Source: Lumnitzera littorea (lineage: Eukaryota > Streptophyta > Magnoliopsida > Myrtales > Combretaceae). From it: 64,000 nucleotides of DNA. A program made the position numbers and the translations under genes. The DNA lies in NCBI GenBank assembly GCA_024138015.1, contig JAMXBB010000001.1, positions 94,721,740-94,785,739 on the forward strand, read 5' to 3'. The notes below the pieces were generated by a model. It did no database searches, was not told where the DNA came from, and saw only the letters and a list, made by a program, of their open reading frames with translations. Below, piece by piece: positions 1-11,479 of the stretch. Position 1 is the first letter of the stretch. Each line of letters opens with the position of its first letter.

Positions 1-98
1 CCTTTCGTACCTTTCTCCATTGACTCTTTTCGAGCTTTCTGCAAGCTCAAACCCATTCAGCAACCGGCCTTGTCTGTTCTTGGTCATGGTTCGTATCA
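1..98 (+). mobile_element. 3' end of a truncated LTR (A family)
   Basis: This stretch matches the last ~100 bp of both LTRs of element A (7880-7977 and 13365-13464): the same order of CTTTCTCCATTGACTC, a pyrimidine-rich run, GCAACCGGCCTTGTCTGTTC and a terminal TCGTATCA. It is therefore the U5 end of a plus-strand gypsy LTR, either the 3' LTR of an element lying mainly outside the window or a solo LTR. It stops exactly where opposite-facing LTR J begins. Confidence 0.75.
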
Positions 99-685
99 TT
101 TACAATGGGTATTTATACTTGAAATATTAGGGTATCCTACCTAAAATGGAAAAGACTAAAAAGGGTAATATTCAAAATAAGTATGATATAAGGAATGTTC
201 GAAGGTTATAAATGAGAAATTAGCAAAAGCAAGCATCCTATACGAAAGATCTTGTCATTTAGGGTGCTCAAACATGTAACAAATGAGTAGTATTCTAGCA
301 CCTAGCAAAACAGACAGATTATATGGCTAGCTTAGCTGTTGTCGAATAGTGATGCCGAGCTAAGTTAATGGTTCGACAGTACTAAGTTGAGTAGGTAACT
401 CTTCCGAGGTAAATTTAGCTAGGATGTATTTAGTATAGCTTTGGTTCAAGTCAATTGGACAGATGGTTTGTTAGGCTGAGTTGTTGTCTAAGTGTACCTC
501 TAGTCAATAGCTAAAGACTATCAATAAGCGCAAGAGTGTTCGGTTTTGGGCAAGGCATCAAGTCGGTAGACTACAGTAGCTTATACTCTTCAGTTGTGGG
601 GTATAAAGAAAGAACTTGCCTTACCATGCTCTCTAGTCCTTAAGCTTGGGCTTGGGTCAGGAGTCCGATTGCCTAATTCCTATCA
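99..685 (-). mobile_element. LTR fragment J (gypsy, minus strand)
   Basis: Read on the minus strand it begins TGATAGGAATTAGG at 685, the same opening as the LTRs of A, B and C, and contains a TATA-like GTATAAATACCC near 105-120, like the TATAAATACCC of LTRs A and B. A purine-rich tract (AGGAGGAGATTCTG on the minus strand) abuts it at 686-700, as a polypurine tract should. Thus J was the 3' LTR of a minus-strand element. It ends just downstream of the TATA box, so R and U5 are missing and are replaced by the opposite-facing U5 fragment at 1-98. The stretch 686-960 would be 3' internal sequence of that element; I see no coding there. Confidence 0.6.
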
Positions 686-960
686 CAGAATCTCCTCCTA
701 TGTTAAGCATTTTAATCCATTGCAATTCCTCCTATTCTTTTCTAATTATCAATTAGGATAACTAATAAGTTTAGTATGATGATTTGAATTTAATGTAAGG
801 AATTCTAATTTGGTACATAGGAGTCATCATTAAAAATGTAAGTGAATCTAGATTTTATAAGAATACTATCATGCCCCAATCTGAAGGAATTGTAACTACC
901 CTACCATATAAGCCAACTTAGGCTATAAGCTACCCTCCTTAACTGCTAACATAAATATAA

Positions 961-1479
961 TAATGTATCTTCGAGGTCGTACACATAGAGAGGCACTACA
1001 AAAACTAAGAATAAGAAAATAAAATGGGGGGTATAGCAAATCTGTAAGCTATATAACTAGATATGACACACCAACAAGATCCTACATGGCCTAAGACTCA
1101 CCAAATATGACTCATCGGTCCAAGTGATAAGGTTGCTTACCACAAATCCTACTAAAGAGATTGGTAAGAGCTGATAGAGAAGGGTTTTCCAAGAGGAAAG
1201 TCTCAAGGGTTTTTCATTAATAAGTTAAAGTCTATCTAAAACCCTATATATATGTTCTATTTATATATAATGGCAAACTTGTAAATAAAAGGATTAAAAG
1301 GATGTCTGAGTGGCATTCCTGTACGTACAAAATAAGCATAAGGGTAATTTTGGAAAAATACAAGAAATAGGATGTCTAAATAACAAAAATAAAAATAAGC
1401 GATCAAATAAGATATCCGAGTAAGGAGTAAATGATCTAGGCTTTGGCATTTGGTTAGGTCAGTATCCTAAATCTTATCA
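961..1479 (-). repeat. 3' LTR of G
   Basis: It aligns along its length with 14360-14858: shared blocks include the ATATGACACACCAACAA region, GATAAGGTTGCT, TTCTATTTATA.ATAATGGC and AAAAATACAAGAAATAGGAT. Read on the minus strand it starts TGATAAGATT and ends TACATTA (CACATCA in the other copy, so terminal CA has become TA). The copies differ at many sites, mostly transitions, indicating an old insertion. Confidence 0.85.
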
Positions 1480-1492
1480 TCATCCCCCTCTT
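1480..1492 (-). other. Polypurine tract of G
   Basis: On the minus strand this reads AAGAGGGGGATGA directly upstream of the 3' LTR start, the expected position and composition of the plus-strand primer of a gypsy element. It fixes the orientation of G. Confidence 0.75.
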
Positions 1493-1886
1493 AAAAAAGT
1501 TTCGACCTAAAACTTAATAATTGATCACTCCAATTTCCACCTAGACCAAAAACAAATCTGCAATAGCGAAATAAAAATAAACTACAACAGCTTAACTTAA
1601 TAATCAAAGCAATCACAGTCCAGTGCTCTTTCCACTCATCATGAGCGCGATCAATTAAGCTCCTCATTAGACACCCTTCCTTCCACTCATTATGTATCTT
1701 ATCAACTACCCCTAAGTAGTTCCAATAGCTATCAATCATGGGAAATAACACTACTTTAAGCTCAAACATGACATAAGCTTAGGAGATCTAAACTTGTAAG
1801 ACTTCAAATTCTTGCTAAACCTCAAGTATTTCATTTTTAGCATTTATTACCTCATCCACTTCCTCATAACTTGTTTTTCTTTGGTC
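1493..1886 (-). other. 3' internal region of G, no recognisable domain
   Basis: Between the PPT of G and solo LTR H there is one minus-strand open frame (1491-1769, 92 codons) that runs into the PPT. Its residues do not match a gypsy integrase or chromodomain that I recognise. It may be the frayed end of G's pol gene or non-coding; I assign no function. Confidence 0.4.
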
Positions 1887-1891
1887 ACCAT

Positions 1892-4359
1892 TGTCGAGCC
1901 TAATTTTTCAGTTTTCTATTTAAAATTGATTTCCCTATTTCCGATTAATACAAAACCCTAACCTGTTTAATATTAATCCTCAACTAAAGAAATCGAGAAA
2001 TTCCAATTTTTTTTATTTATAAAAATTTTTGGAATCATCACCCGATCAAAGTCAAAAAAAAGAAAAGAAAATTGTAATCAATTGGGTGAATTGATTATGA
2101 TTTAGCTATCGATCTTTGATTTTAATTTAAATGAAGAACCAAAAGGTTCCGAGTTCGAAGGCTAACCTATTAAATCCTAACAGGTACCACTATTTATTTA
2201 CCAAAATTAGGACTATTCTTCTAATTATAATATTTTGTAAAGAAAAAGAAAAATAAAATAAAAATCAAATGAAAAAGAACCTAAATTTCTACAGATTTTA
2301 TCGTCGCCCTAAAGGTACTTACGTACCTGCTAGTCAGGATCAAACAATCGTAGTTCTTTCAAAAAATCTTTAGTGTGTTGCCTTATTTTAATTTTGAAAA
2401 CTGACCGACCGAGGTTACATTGTTAATTAATTCAGTTTATTTAAAAAAATCTAAAGGGTCTTAACTTGTAAGTGAAAAAAAAAAACTCTCTAAAAGTCTT
2501 AAATTTTTTTTTGTAAAAGGGTTTTTCATTATTAACTTTTATTATAAAAAATTCTACGTAAAGAATTATAGAAAACGATACTAAAAACTCCTTAACTAAT
2601 ATGTACATATATGTATCTATACTATCAATATTTAACATTTATCTACCTAAGTAAATTAATAATATCAGGAAATATATTTAATATAAATCTAATCTTAAAA
2701 GTTTCCTGAACTAATATATTCATAATATTAAATAACTAAAGACTTAATAACATAATAATGATAATCAAATAATAAAAAAAAAACATTCAACAACTAAATC
2801 AAATTTGCTGTTCATTACAGTTAAGCAATACCTCTTGCGTTCGGGGTGTAGATGTTGGAATTACACTTGCGTTGCGGTGAAGTGGACTGCGAAGAGGACG
2901 GTCACGTATGATGTGGTACGTAGAAGTCTTCATGTCATTGCTAAACTTGAGTTGCGATGGGTTATGGAACTGTATTTGGTTACTGGAGCACAACAGTGGG
3001 CTTTAGTCACGGCACTGGTTGAGAGTAGGGCTGCTGCTAAGTGCTGCAGTGAATCAATACTGGTGTATGTGCTACAATGAATAAGTATGTGACTAGGGTT
3101 ATGATGCGTCGAGTTGGATTATTATGTAGTCGTATCTTGCAGTGCATTTGAGAGAGGGATGGTCGAGGGTCTGTGTTTAAGGATTAATTTGACATCAGTT
3201 GTTGTGCTACTGCAGATGTATGCAAGGATGGTTTGTTGATTAATGTTTGAGTTGTGTAGCTGTGAGTTGGCGTTTGGAGTTTAAGGCTGTAAGCAGAAGG
3301 AGTTGGCTTGTGTTTGGATTTGGTAAAGCGTGGGGTGGAGTTTTGCAATGAAGTGCTAAGGGAACGAGGATGATCAGGCTGTGAGTGGAATGGGCTGCTA
3401 TTGAGGCATAGCCATTCATAAGGATGAGTCATTGCTGTGGCCTGAGGAGAATGTGATAGGGGCTTATTGGCGTGTGTGTGGAGAGAAGGAGAATGGGGCT
3501 ATGCACGATGTTCCGTAAAGATGGGGGTCAAGTGCTTCGGGTTTGCTGATGTTCAGCTATTTGTTCTTAGTTGAGTTGATGGGAAGCTGTCGTTGGATGG
3601 ATGTGGGACAATGGCGAGGGTAGTTTCTTTGCATATGAAAGAAGGCTGATAAGTGGAATGAGAATGGAGGGTTAAGTGTAGAGTATGGAGTTAGTGGTGT
3701 GTGTTCCTCTGTATTGATCATGCAACTCTATTTATAAAGCTCAAAACAAAATAAATCCAACCGAATCTTTCGTATCAACATGAATCCGATCTGATAAAAA
3801 TCAAATCATTTATATCGATTTAAATCCGATTTAATAAAAATCAAACTAGATTTAAATCTTTTATAACGATTCAAATCCAATTTGATAAAAATCAAATTAG
3901 ATTTGAATCTCACAAATCTTTATTGCATTAGATTCAAAAGATTTGATTAACTCTAAATCCCGTACGCTTAACCGATTTTCGCAAAATGAAAGTCATAAAA
4001 ATAAAAGACACATAAGTGCCTAGCAAGATTTATGCTCCAATGCTTATCCATTAGGCCGTTAGCCTGTATCTTGATTTTTAAGACAATTGAATTGTATTTA
4101 AAACACACGACTCTCTAAAACAATTATTTGAACTAAGCTAATACTAAAACTAAAACTAAAACTATTAACCCTAAAATAATTTACTTCTTAAAAAATCTTT
4201 GTAATTTTTTCTTTTCTTATTTTTTTTGGCATTTTTATCATTTGTCAATTTTTATTATTCTTTTATTTTTATTATTTTATATTATTTTTGAGTTAAGATC
4301 CTATTAAAAAAGAAAAACTAAACCTAAAACTACTAGGAGGCAAAAATCGAGTATCTACA
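1892..4359 (-). mobile_element. Solo LTR H (Tat/Ogre type)
   Basis: On the minus strand it starts TGTAGATACTCG (4359) and ends GGCTCGACA (1892), the same ends as the LTRs of D and E (TGTAGACAC... and GGCTC.ACA). Near 2290-2350 it carries the conserved block equivalent to ACTACGTA...GGTACGTAGGCACC of LTR D. A TATA-like TTTATAAATAG lies near 3729-3738. No internal sequence accompanies it. The flanking pentamers are ACCAT (1887-1891) and ATCAT (4360-4364), one transition apart, fitting a 5-bp target duplication and recombination of an element down to a solo LTR. The plus-strand open frame at 2805-3080 is an accident of this LTR. Confidence 0.8.
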
Positions 4360-4379
4360 ATCATGGAGGGTGCAAAAAC

Positions 4380-4830
4380 TCTATCAACTTCCTCTCCCTC
4401 TTCCTATTGGATGGCCTCTTCACAAGGTTTTCTTTCATTGCTCCAACTCTCTACTGAAGTCTTAACAATCTTTAAATTATCTTCAAGACTAGTCAAGGAG
4501 ATAGGGTGGAGCATAACTCGTTCTTTGTCATAGAAGGAATAGGTATTCTTCAAAGGCATGTAGCTCATGTTATGACTAGTCTTCCATGGAGATCCTCAAC
4601 ATTTGTAACAATCTCTAATGTCAACAACATTACATAAGACTTCATTTTGAAATTTACCAATCGAAAAGGCTACTTTTCTTACTTTGTCACTCAAATCACA
4701 TTGAAAGTCATACGAGTTTGAGTGGTCGGTAGTTTCATAACCTAATCTTTTAATAATAATTTCAGAAATAAAGTTCATAGGATAGTAACTAACTCGAATT
4801 AATATAATACTCTATTCAAGTCTTCTCTTG
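4380..4830 (-). pseudogene. Retropepsin relic of G
   Basis: Minus-strand translation shows the order typical of a gypsy gag-pol protease and the linker after it. There is a stretch with KRLGYETTDHSNSY followed by VAFSIGKFQNEVLCNVVDI (family pattern: .I.IGK..DEVLCDVV.M), then a GSPW segment matching the LLGRPW motif, then NTYSF and ML.P. The catalytic D-S/T-G triplet expected upstream of the open frame is not intact (RVS appears at the place). The frame continues with stops to about 4380, after which LTR H interrupts the element. It is the only coding relic found in G. Confidence 0.7.
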
Positions 4831-4975
4831 ACGTAAAATTTATTTGTTGCTATATTGCAAAAGTTTAGCTCAGCACCAATACAACCAACTTTGTAAGAAC
4901 AATCAGTTTGGTAATTAAAGAAAAATGACAGCATTACACACCAATTCTCCATACACTATAATGTAATCCAACTCG

Positions 4976-7127
4976 GCATGTACTGCAGCACTTGTTTGAA
5001 ACTGAGGATTCCTTGCTGATCAATGCTTCAGCTTCCCGCACGTGCAGATAAACAAGATAGCACACACACTCGAGCTCGGAAATTTACAATTCGGTTTCGC
5101 ACTTCAACAGTTCAGATAACAGGGCCACGACTTGATTCACACACTTCCAAGTTGTGCACACGCTCACAATAGCTCGGACGAAGCTAGTTGAGAGTTCGGC
5201 ACAGCTAGTAGCTCGGTTCAACTCCAAGATCGACGAGAGTTGTTCAACTCGATAATGGAAGAACACACAACAATTCAGCTTGGACACTAAATAGAATAGC
5301 TCAGCAACAGCTACTCTTCAGTATAGCAGCTCACTCGAATCCAATTTCGGCACTTGAATTGTAGCAACTCGGAAACTTTAAAGTTGGACAGCACGGATGG
5401 ATTTGCTTACTACTCGACAACCTTTAAAGTACAAGTGGACAACACCACTCCTTCAAGCTTCAGCTCAACGTGATTGGCAATGGGTCTTGCTCTCCCCACC
5501 AAGGCATTAGTCACACGAACACTCCACGTACAGTACTGCACTTGGGTCCTAGCTGGACAATAACTAGAAGAACAGCTCGGTTATACGAACACAACTTGGT
5601 ATTTTAGGCTTCTCGACAACACAGATCAGCTCAGAACTCAAGTAAGCAAACAAATCTCAGCGGCAACTCAGAGTTAGTACCTATTTCAATTCAACACCGT
5701 TACGAGAGCTCGGTCCGTACACTTCACAGCAGCTAGGCAATTTAGACAGAGGATAGCTTGGTACAACAACTATAGCTCGGCTAATTTGAAAAGAGCTTCA
5801 CAACTCAATTCAACTCGGCAGTTTTGGGATGATAACAGTTCGAAAACTTTAAAACTAAAGCTTAGACATAGCTTAGGACTCAAGTTCACCTCAGTTCGAA
5901 TATGCACCACTAAGTAGCTTGGAAATTAAGTTCACTCAGCTTGGCACTTTGGATTGAAACAGCTCAAAGCTGGAACAACTCAGTTTAACTCAGTGAAAGT
6001 TCACCTTGGCTCAGATGTGCAAGCTTGGCCTCACTCAATTCACCTCAGGAATTTCTCAAGTCGCGTGACAACGCTCTTGACACTTCAGCTCGGCAGCTGT
6101 CCAAGACCAATTGCACTTCTCAGTAGCTTCAAACTTCCCTACACTAAGTTAAGGACAGCTCGACGCAAATCAACAATAATTCAGCACGACCATTCTGCAG
6201 TTCGACACATTAACAAACATAAGCTTAGCGTAATCAATCCAACTCAAGCAGTAGCTCGAGTACAATTTCACCCTATACACTTCGACACACACAATCATAA
6301 GGCCTCGATACCTTCAAGCACACACACAATAGTTCGGCAAGTAGGAATTTAATCAGCTCAATGGGGAAACGCAACAGTTCGGACAAGGCAGGCGCGTACG
6401 TGTAACAGGGCAGCTCGGTATTAGGTCTTTAATTGGACATCAGCTCGGACTCCACCATGGTACCCAATAGTTAGGAGAGTAAACAGCTCGACAACAGTAG
6501 AACAATGCACGTGTCACATCAGAACATATGCATGGTCCAATTCAACTTCTATACTTATGCACTGACCCCTCTTTAATGCACTCGATACCACAGCTCACGC
6601 ACACATGATAGCTCTACACAAATCACACATATAGCAGCTTAGAGAAATAAGCTCCACTCCTACGCACACCGACCACTCCCTCATACGCTTACTGCTATTC
6701 GCAATAGCTCGGCTAGACAGCAAACACGACACCAATTACATGCACAAAACAACCCACTGCAACTTCTGGTCCCCCCGCTTAGATGCCCACCACTATCAGC
6801 AAGTCCGTAAACAGCCCAGCCATGACTTGCGACTGCACCAAAACACCCTATCGCTTCCTTCCCCACACAACAACAGCCATTATTGTAAGATCTAGTCGCC
6901 ATCACGACTAAAAACCACCGCCTATACTAGACACTAACTCATACAAGTATTGGTTATACATACAGTAACCACCACCAACTCGACTCCAGTGACTACCACA
7001 ACCTAATTCATAGACCCATACAACTACTGCTACCACCAAAAGAGCACTCATGTAAAACCTAAGCCACTTCATGTACAAGTTATTACTACAACAGTTACAA
7101 CCCCTATGGATTCAATCAATTTTATGG
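4976..7127. repeat. CTCGG-rich non-coding tract inside G
   Basis: About 2.1 kb is sprinkled with variants of AGCTCGG, AACTCGG, AGTTCGG and AGCTTGG on the plus strand, often at 20-60-bp intervals and frequently followed by CA or AA. No convincing open frame or gypsy domain appears on either strand; the 132-codon plus frame at 5954-6352 and the minus frames at 5084-5287 and 6681-6905 do not resemble gag. The last 500 bp is C/A-rich and G-poor and continues, across element A, into 13470-14340. It occupies the place where gag of G should be. Confidence 0.5.
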
Positions 7128-7132
7128 CACAC
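7128..7132. repeat. Target site duplication of A (left copy)
   Basis: GCACA immediately precedes the 5' LTR of A and is repeated exactly at 13465-13469 after the 3' LTR, defining both ends of the insertion. Confidence 0.9.
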
Positions 7133-7977
7133 GATGGGAATTAGGCTACCGAACCTCTGACATGCAGCCGAGCTCGAGTACTAAAGGGGCTGGCACGATG
7201 AATTCTTCTATTCCAACTAACCCCTACAAAGGCCAAGTACTTCCTTACTGAGTCACTCTTCTTGCCATGTCGTATGATCGCCTATTTTTCTGCAGTATGC
7301 CGAGTTAATGATTACCCTCCAACATTGAGCCGACTAATTACTCGGCACCTTCCTTGCTAAGAAACTGAAAGAGAGTGTCTGAACTGATTAATCTATCCCT
7401 ATTTGGACAAGCCCATCTGTCTATACTTTTTGTCCGCATCTTCTAACGACCTTGCCAATGTAGCATCATCACGTGTATAGTATCATATGCAGAATCTGTT
7501 ACACCAATGATTGTTTTTCTTGTCTATTCATTTTTACCTTTTTATATCTTATACAATATTCCCTTATGAAATGCCATTTTCATCTTTTTTTTTTAGGCAG
7601 GTTACCCTAACTTATGGATATAAATACCCTTGTACTTGCAACTGTGAGAACATCGGATCATTCTTAATACACTCTTTGAGGACTTTTTCTTCCTTACGTA
7701 AACACTGTTTGTTTACTCTTATCTTTTCCCTTAAGCAAGATTAAGTGGTGAGTAATCACACCAAACTAATTCGTACGTCATATCGAATTGAGTCATGAGT
7801 CCTTGGAAGCTTCATCGGTGTATCATATCCTCTAGAGTTATTCATGGATTTTGCTTACTATTTCATTATTCATTTTTACCCTTTCATACTTTTCCCCATC
7901 AATCCTTTTCAAGCTTTCTGCAAACTTGGACCTATCTAGCGACCGGCCTTATTTGTTCTTGATTACAATTCGTAACG
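7133..7977 (+). repeat. 5' LTR of A
   Basis: It starts CGATGGGAATTAGG (TG mutated to CG; the 3' copy keeps TG) and ends CGTAACG (CA mutated to CG). A TATA box, TATAAATA, lies at 7619-7626 and is followed by the presumptive transcription start region. The sequence matches 12606-13464 throughout with many transitions. Confidence 0.9.
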
Positions 7978-7980
7978 TCT

Positions 7981-7992
7981 TGGTATCAAAGC
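7981..7992 (+). other. Primer binding site of A (initiator tRNA-Met)
   Basis: TGGTATCAAAGC three bases after the LTR end differs at one base from TGGTATCAGAGC, the complement of the plant initiator methionine tRNA 3' end. It marks where minus-strand DNA synthesis was primed. Confidence 0.88.
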
Positions 7993-8149
7993 AGAGGTTT
8001 TGTGTAAACTGTAATAGTTCTTCTTGAAGTTCTATTATAGTCTGTTTTGTGTGTATGAAATAAAGTAAGTTACTATATCCATTTGACTGCTGTATTGTCA
8101 GTTGTTCACTTTCTGAAGTGTTTGTTTAAGTTTGAATCTATAAGGAAAA

Positions 8150-9475
8150 ATGACAGACCCAAATATGAATGTTGGTACTGGTGATGATAGTGGAGTTGTC
8201 CACCATGGACGAAAATCTCAAGGAACTCCTAAAAACATTGACGAAAAACTTGATAAGGTAACTAACCTCTTAGTAGATCTGACCTAAGCTATTCAAGTGC
8301 TGTCTTACTGACCCATTAAAGCCGCACAAAACACTCCACAAGCTACTCAACCTATTAGAGGTCAGAACCTAACTCGACCCATTCAAGGTAGAGGAGTTGG
8401 TAGACAAGTAAGGTAAAGGATAGACCTAAGAGAGCTTGATGAAGAGGAAGAGGAGTATTTTGAAGAGGAGCATGTATGAATCCCTAAAGCATCTGATCAT
8501 GTGAAGCTTCGTGTTTCGAGTTGCAACGGATATGAGAATGCTAATGAGTATCTGGATTAGGAAGAGAAGGTAGATCGTGTATTTGATTACTATCAATATG
8601 AGGATTATAAGAAAATGAGAACTTTTTCTGTTGAGTTCTCTAGATATGTCGCCATGTGGTGTAAGAATTTTCAGGCTATGAGAAGACAAGAAAGGTATTA
8701 AGAGATTAACACTTGGCTCGAGATAAAAAAAGTACTCAGAAATAGATTCATACCAGAAACAAACCTCCAAGATACGTTCATTCGGTCTTAGGAGCTAAGA
8801 CAAGAAGGCCGAACTATTGACGAGTGTGTTTAAGAGTTTCAAATGCTTATGATGTATTATAAAGTGGAGGAGCCACCAGCTCAAACAATCTCAAGGTTCA
8901 TTACCGGGATAAGAAGAGACATTTGGGATGTTATGGAGCTCCAACGATTTGACACAATGGATGAAGCTGTTAGGATTACCCAACGAGTAGAGAGGCAAAG
9001 AAAGAGCCAAGTACCGACAAGGATGCCGAATAGCTGACAAGTACAGGCAAGTCACCAAGCTCAATCAAATATAGAGCCAAGCAGAAAGATTAATGTAAGA
9101 GCCGAACAGAAAAACCGACCTGGTGATATAGTACCAACCTGAACATATGAGAAGGGATAAGGGTCTAGCAGGAAGACCAGCCAAATCAAGTGCTTTAAGT
9201 GTTAGGGGTTCGAACACATGGCTGCTCAATGCTCGAATCGATGGATGATGGTCATCAAGGGAGATATCCTGAAGCTAGAAGTGGAGAGTATGAATGAGGA
9301 ACCCAAGGAGGAGGAAGTTCCTACTGAGAAAGAAAGTGCTAAGAAAGAGCTAATTAAGGAAGACATGTTTCCTGAAGACTTAGATCAGTTACTCATGGTT
9401 GTTCGATGCATTATGAACATAGAACCCTCACGAGAGGAGGAGCAGAAAGAGAATTATTACATACCACCTGTAAGG
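8150..9475 (+). pseudogene. gag relic of A
   Basis: The probable start at 8150 opens MTDPNMNVG, closely matching the MTNSSVNVG start of B's gag. A retrotransposon gag core follows with WCKNFQAMR near 8655, R.RFIPET near 8740, FQMLMMYYKV near 8840 and SRFITGIRRDI near 8890. A CCHC zinc knuckle near 9190-9235 reads CFKC-stop-GFEHMAAQC, with the stop replacing the usual Gln. A Glu/Lys-rich linker (9218-9478) leads to the protease. At least seven in-frame stops interrupt it. The protein would have formed the particle and bound the RNA. Confidence 0.85.
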
Positions 9476-9780
9476 TAAATGATCAAATGTGCACCCTTAT
9501 TGTGGATAGTGGAAGTTACACCAATGTGACATCAACCAATCTTGTTTCAAAATTGAAGTTACCAACTATTTCACATCTAAAGCCGTATAAGCTGCACTAG
9601 TTGGATGAGAAAGGAACATTACATGTTACTTGGCAACTACTACTGCCAATCACTATAGGGAATTACTTTGACCGGATTCTCTGTGACGTACTGCCTATGT
9701 GCGCTCCCCACATGTTGCTAGATAGTCCGTAGTTGTTTAACATGAGAGTTATGCATGACAGCTATAGGAACACGTATATG
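9456..9780 (+). pseudogene. Aspartic protease relic of A
   Basis: The frame shifted from gag contains IVDSGSYTNVTS near 9500, with the retropepsin active-site triplet D-S-G intact, followed by PYKLH, then GNYFDRILCDVLPMCAPH and LLDSP-stop (the family LLGRPW motif with Trp converted to a stop). The protein would have processed the Gag-Pol polyprotein. A frameshift near 9455 separates it from gag. Confidence 0.85.
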
Positions 9781-9959
9781 TTCGAGAAGGATGACCGGAA
9801 GATCATGCTGAATCCGATGCTGCCAAGAGAAGTTAATAAGTTGCAGATGAAACTTGCTCTGGGATTGAAGATGGCTCTAGTGATGAGTAGAGCCAAGCTC
9901 CAAGTGGCCATTAATGCTAATGAGCCGACCCTCTTGTTAGTCAGGTGACTATTGGAAAT

Positions 9960-11320
9960 GAGGGAGTGGAGTAAGTTACCCCAGGAGATCAAAGAGTTAT
10001 TAGATGAATCTGCCGACCTGCTTCCAGAACAGTTACCTAAAGAGTTGCCCCCAACTTAAGGAATAGAGCACTACATTGACTTAATACCTAATACTGCACT
10101 ATCGAATAAGCCAGCTTATTGAATGAATCTTAAGCAGGCTTCTAAACTCCAACGTCAAGTCAATGAATTGCTAGAGAAAAGTTATGTAAGAGAGAGTCTT
10201 AGCCCTTGTGCTGTACCTACACTTCTAGTGCTGAAGAAGGATGGAACCTAGTGGATATGTGTAGACAGCTAAGCAGTAAACAGAATCATGATCAAATACA
10301 GGTATCCGATCTTGAGGCTAAAAGACATGTTAGATGAACTAAGTAGAGTTAAGATTTTTAGCAAGATTGATCCTAAATTTAGCTACCATCAAATCAGCAT
10401 AAGACCAGGCGACGAATGGAAGAATGCATTCAAGACTCGAAATAGACTTTACGAGTAGATGGTCATGCCCTTTGTCTTATTGAATGCCTCGAGTACTTTC
10501 ATGAGATTAATGAACCATGTGTTAAGACATCTCATTGGGAAGTGTGTCATGGTATACTTTGATGACATCCTGGTCTACAGTACCGACATGTTGAGTCACT
10601 ATGAACATTTTAAAGTAGTCCTGGACGTCCTTTATGCCAAGAGACTATTCGACAATCTAAAGAAATATTGCTTTTGCTAGGAGGAAATGGTATTCTTGGG
10701 TTATGTAGTCAATGGAGGAGGCTCACAAGTCGATGATGAGAAGACCTGAGCAATTGTTAATTGAACTAATGAAGAAAAACTGGCTTCATTTTACAAAAGA
10801 TTCACCAGGAATTTTAGCACTCTCACTGCACCACTTACTAAACTAACGAAGAAAAACACCGACTTCCGATATGGAGAATGAGAGGAGAGGAGTTTTGCCA
10901 AGGTAAAAGAAAGGTTAACCTCCACCCCGATGTTAGTACTACCCGACTTCGACAAAATTTTTGAATTGGAGAGCAACGCATTGGGCATTGAAATAAGTGT
11001 TATCCTAATGCAAGAAGGCCGACCAATTGCCTTCCATAACAAGAAGCTTTGAGAACCCTAATTGAATTATTTTGTGTATAATAAGGAACTTTTGGTACTA
11101 ATCTGAGCAATGCAAGTATGGCAACATTATTTACTGCTGAAAGAATTTGTCATATATACTTACCATAAATCGCTAAGGTAATTCTGGAGTCAAACCAAGT
11201 TGTCGAAGCAACAGGTGAGATGGGTTGAATTCCTTAAAGGATTCAATTTTGTAATTAAGTACAAATAGGGAAAGAGCAACATAGTTGCCGATGCTCTTTC
11301 AAGGAGATATGCGCTTTTAT
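9960..11320 (+). pseudogene. Reverse transcriptase and RNase H relic of A
   Basis: In one frame from about 9960: GIEHYIDLIP (10060), VLKKDGT (10230), the palm motif SYHQISIRPGDEWK, then MPF and YFDDILVYS (10555-10583), where both catalytic aspartates of the Y-x-D-D box are intact. The connection has FYKRFTRNFSTLTAPLTKL, and RNase H follows with ALGIEISVILMQEGRPIAF (11000), NKELL, and VADALSRR ending near 11312. Stops fall mainly at positions that are Trp, Gln or Arg in the family. Confidence 0.9.
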
Positions 11321-11479
11321 CATAACTGCAAACCAGATTGTTTGGGTTTGTAAGTATCAAAGAACAATACTTTGAGGATCTACACTTTGGAGCCATAATT
11401 TCACAATACGTAGATGGGAAGACAGTGGACGAATAGCATATAGATGATGGCTACTTATTTTGAGGAGGAAAATTATGCG

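Noticed and set aside
2805..3080. Plus-strand 91-codon frame
   Set aside because: It lies within solo LTR H, which is read on the minus strand; no domain, and a competing frame exists on the other strand.
5954..6352. Plus-strand 132-codon frame as a possible gene
   Set aside because: It lies in the CTCGG-word tract, composition follows the repeat words, and no domain or homologous pattern is recognisable.
7681..7744. Conserved start of a small protein in LTR A (frame 7511-7744, also 12959-13231)
   Set aside because: The frame is repeated only because it lies in both LTRs, differs in length between copies and spans the TATA box.
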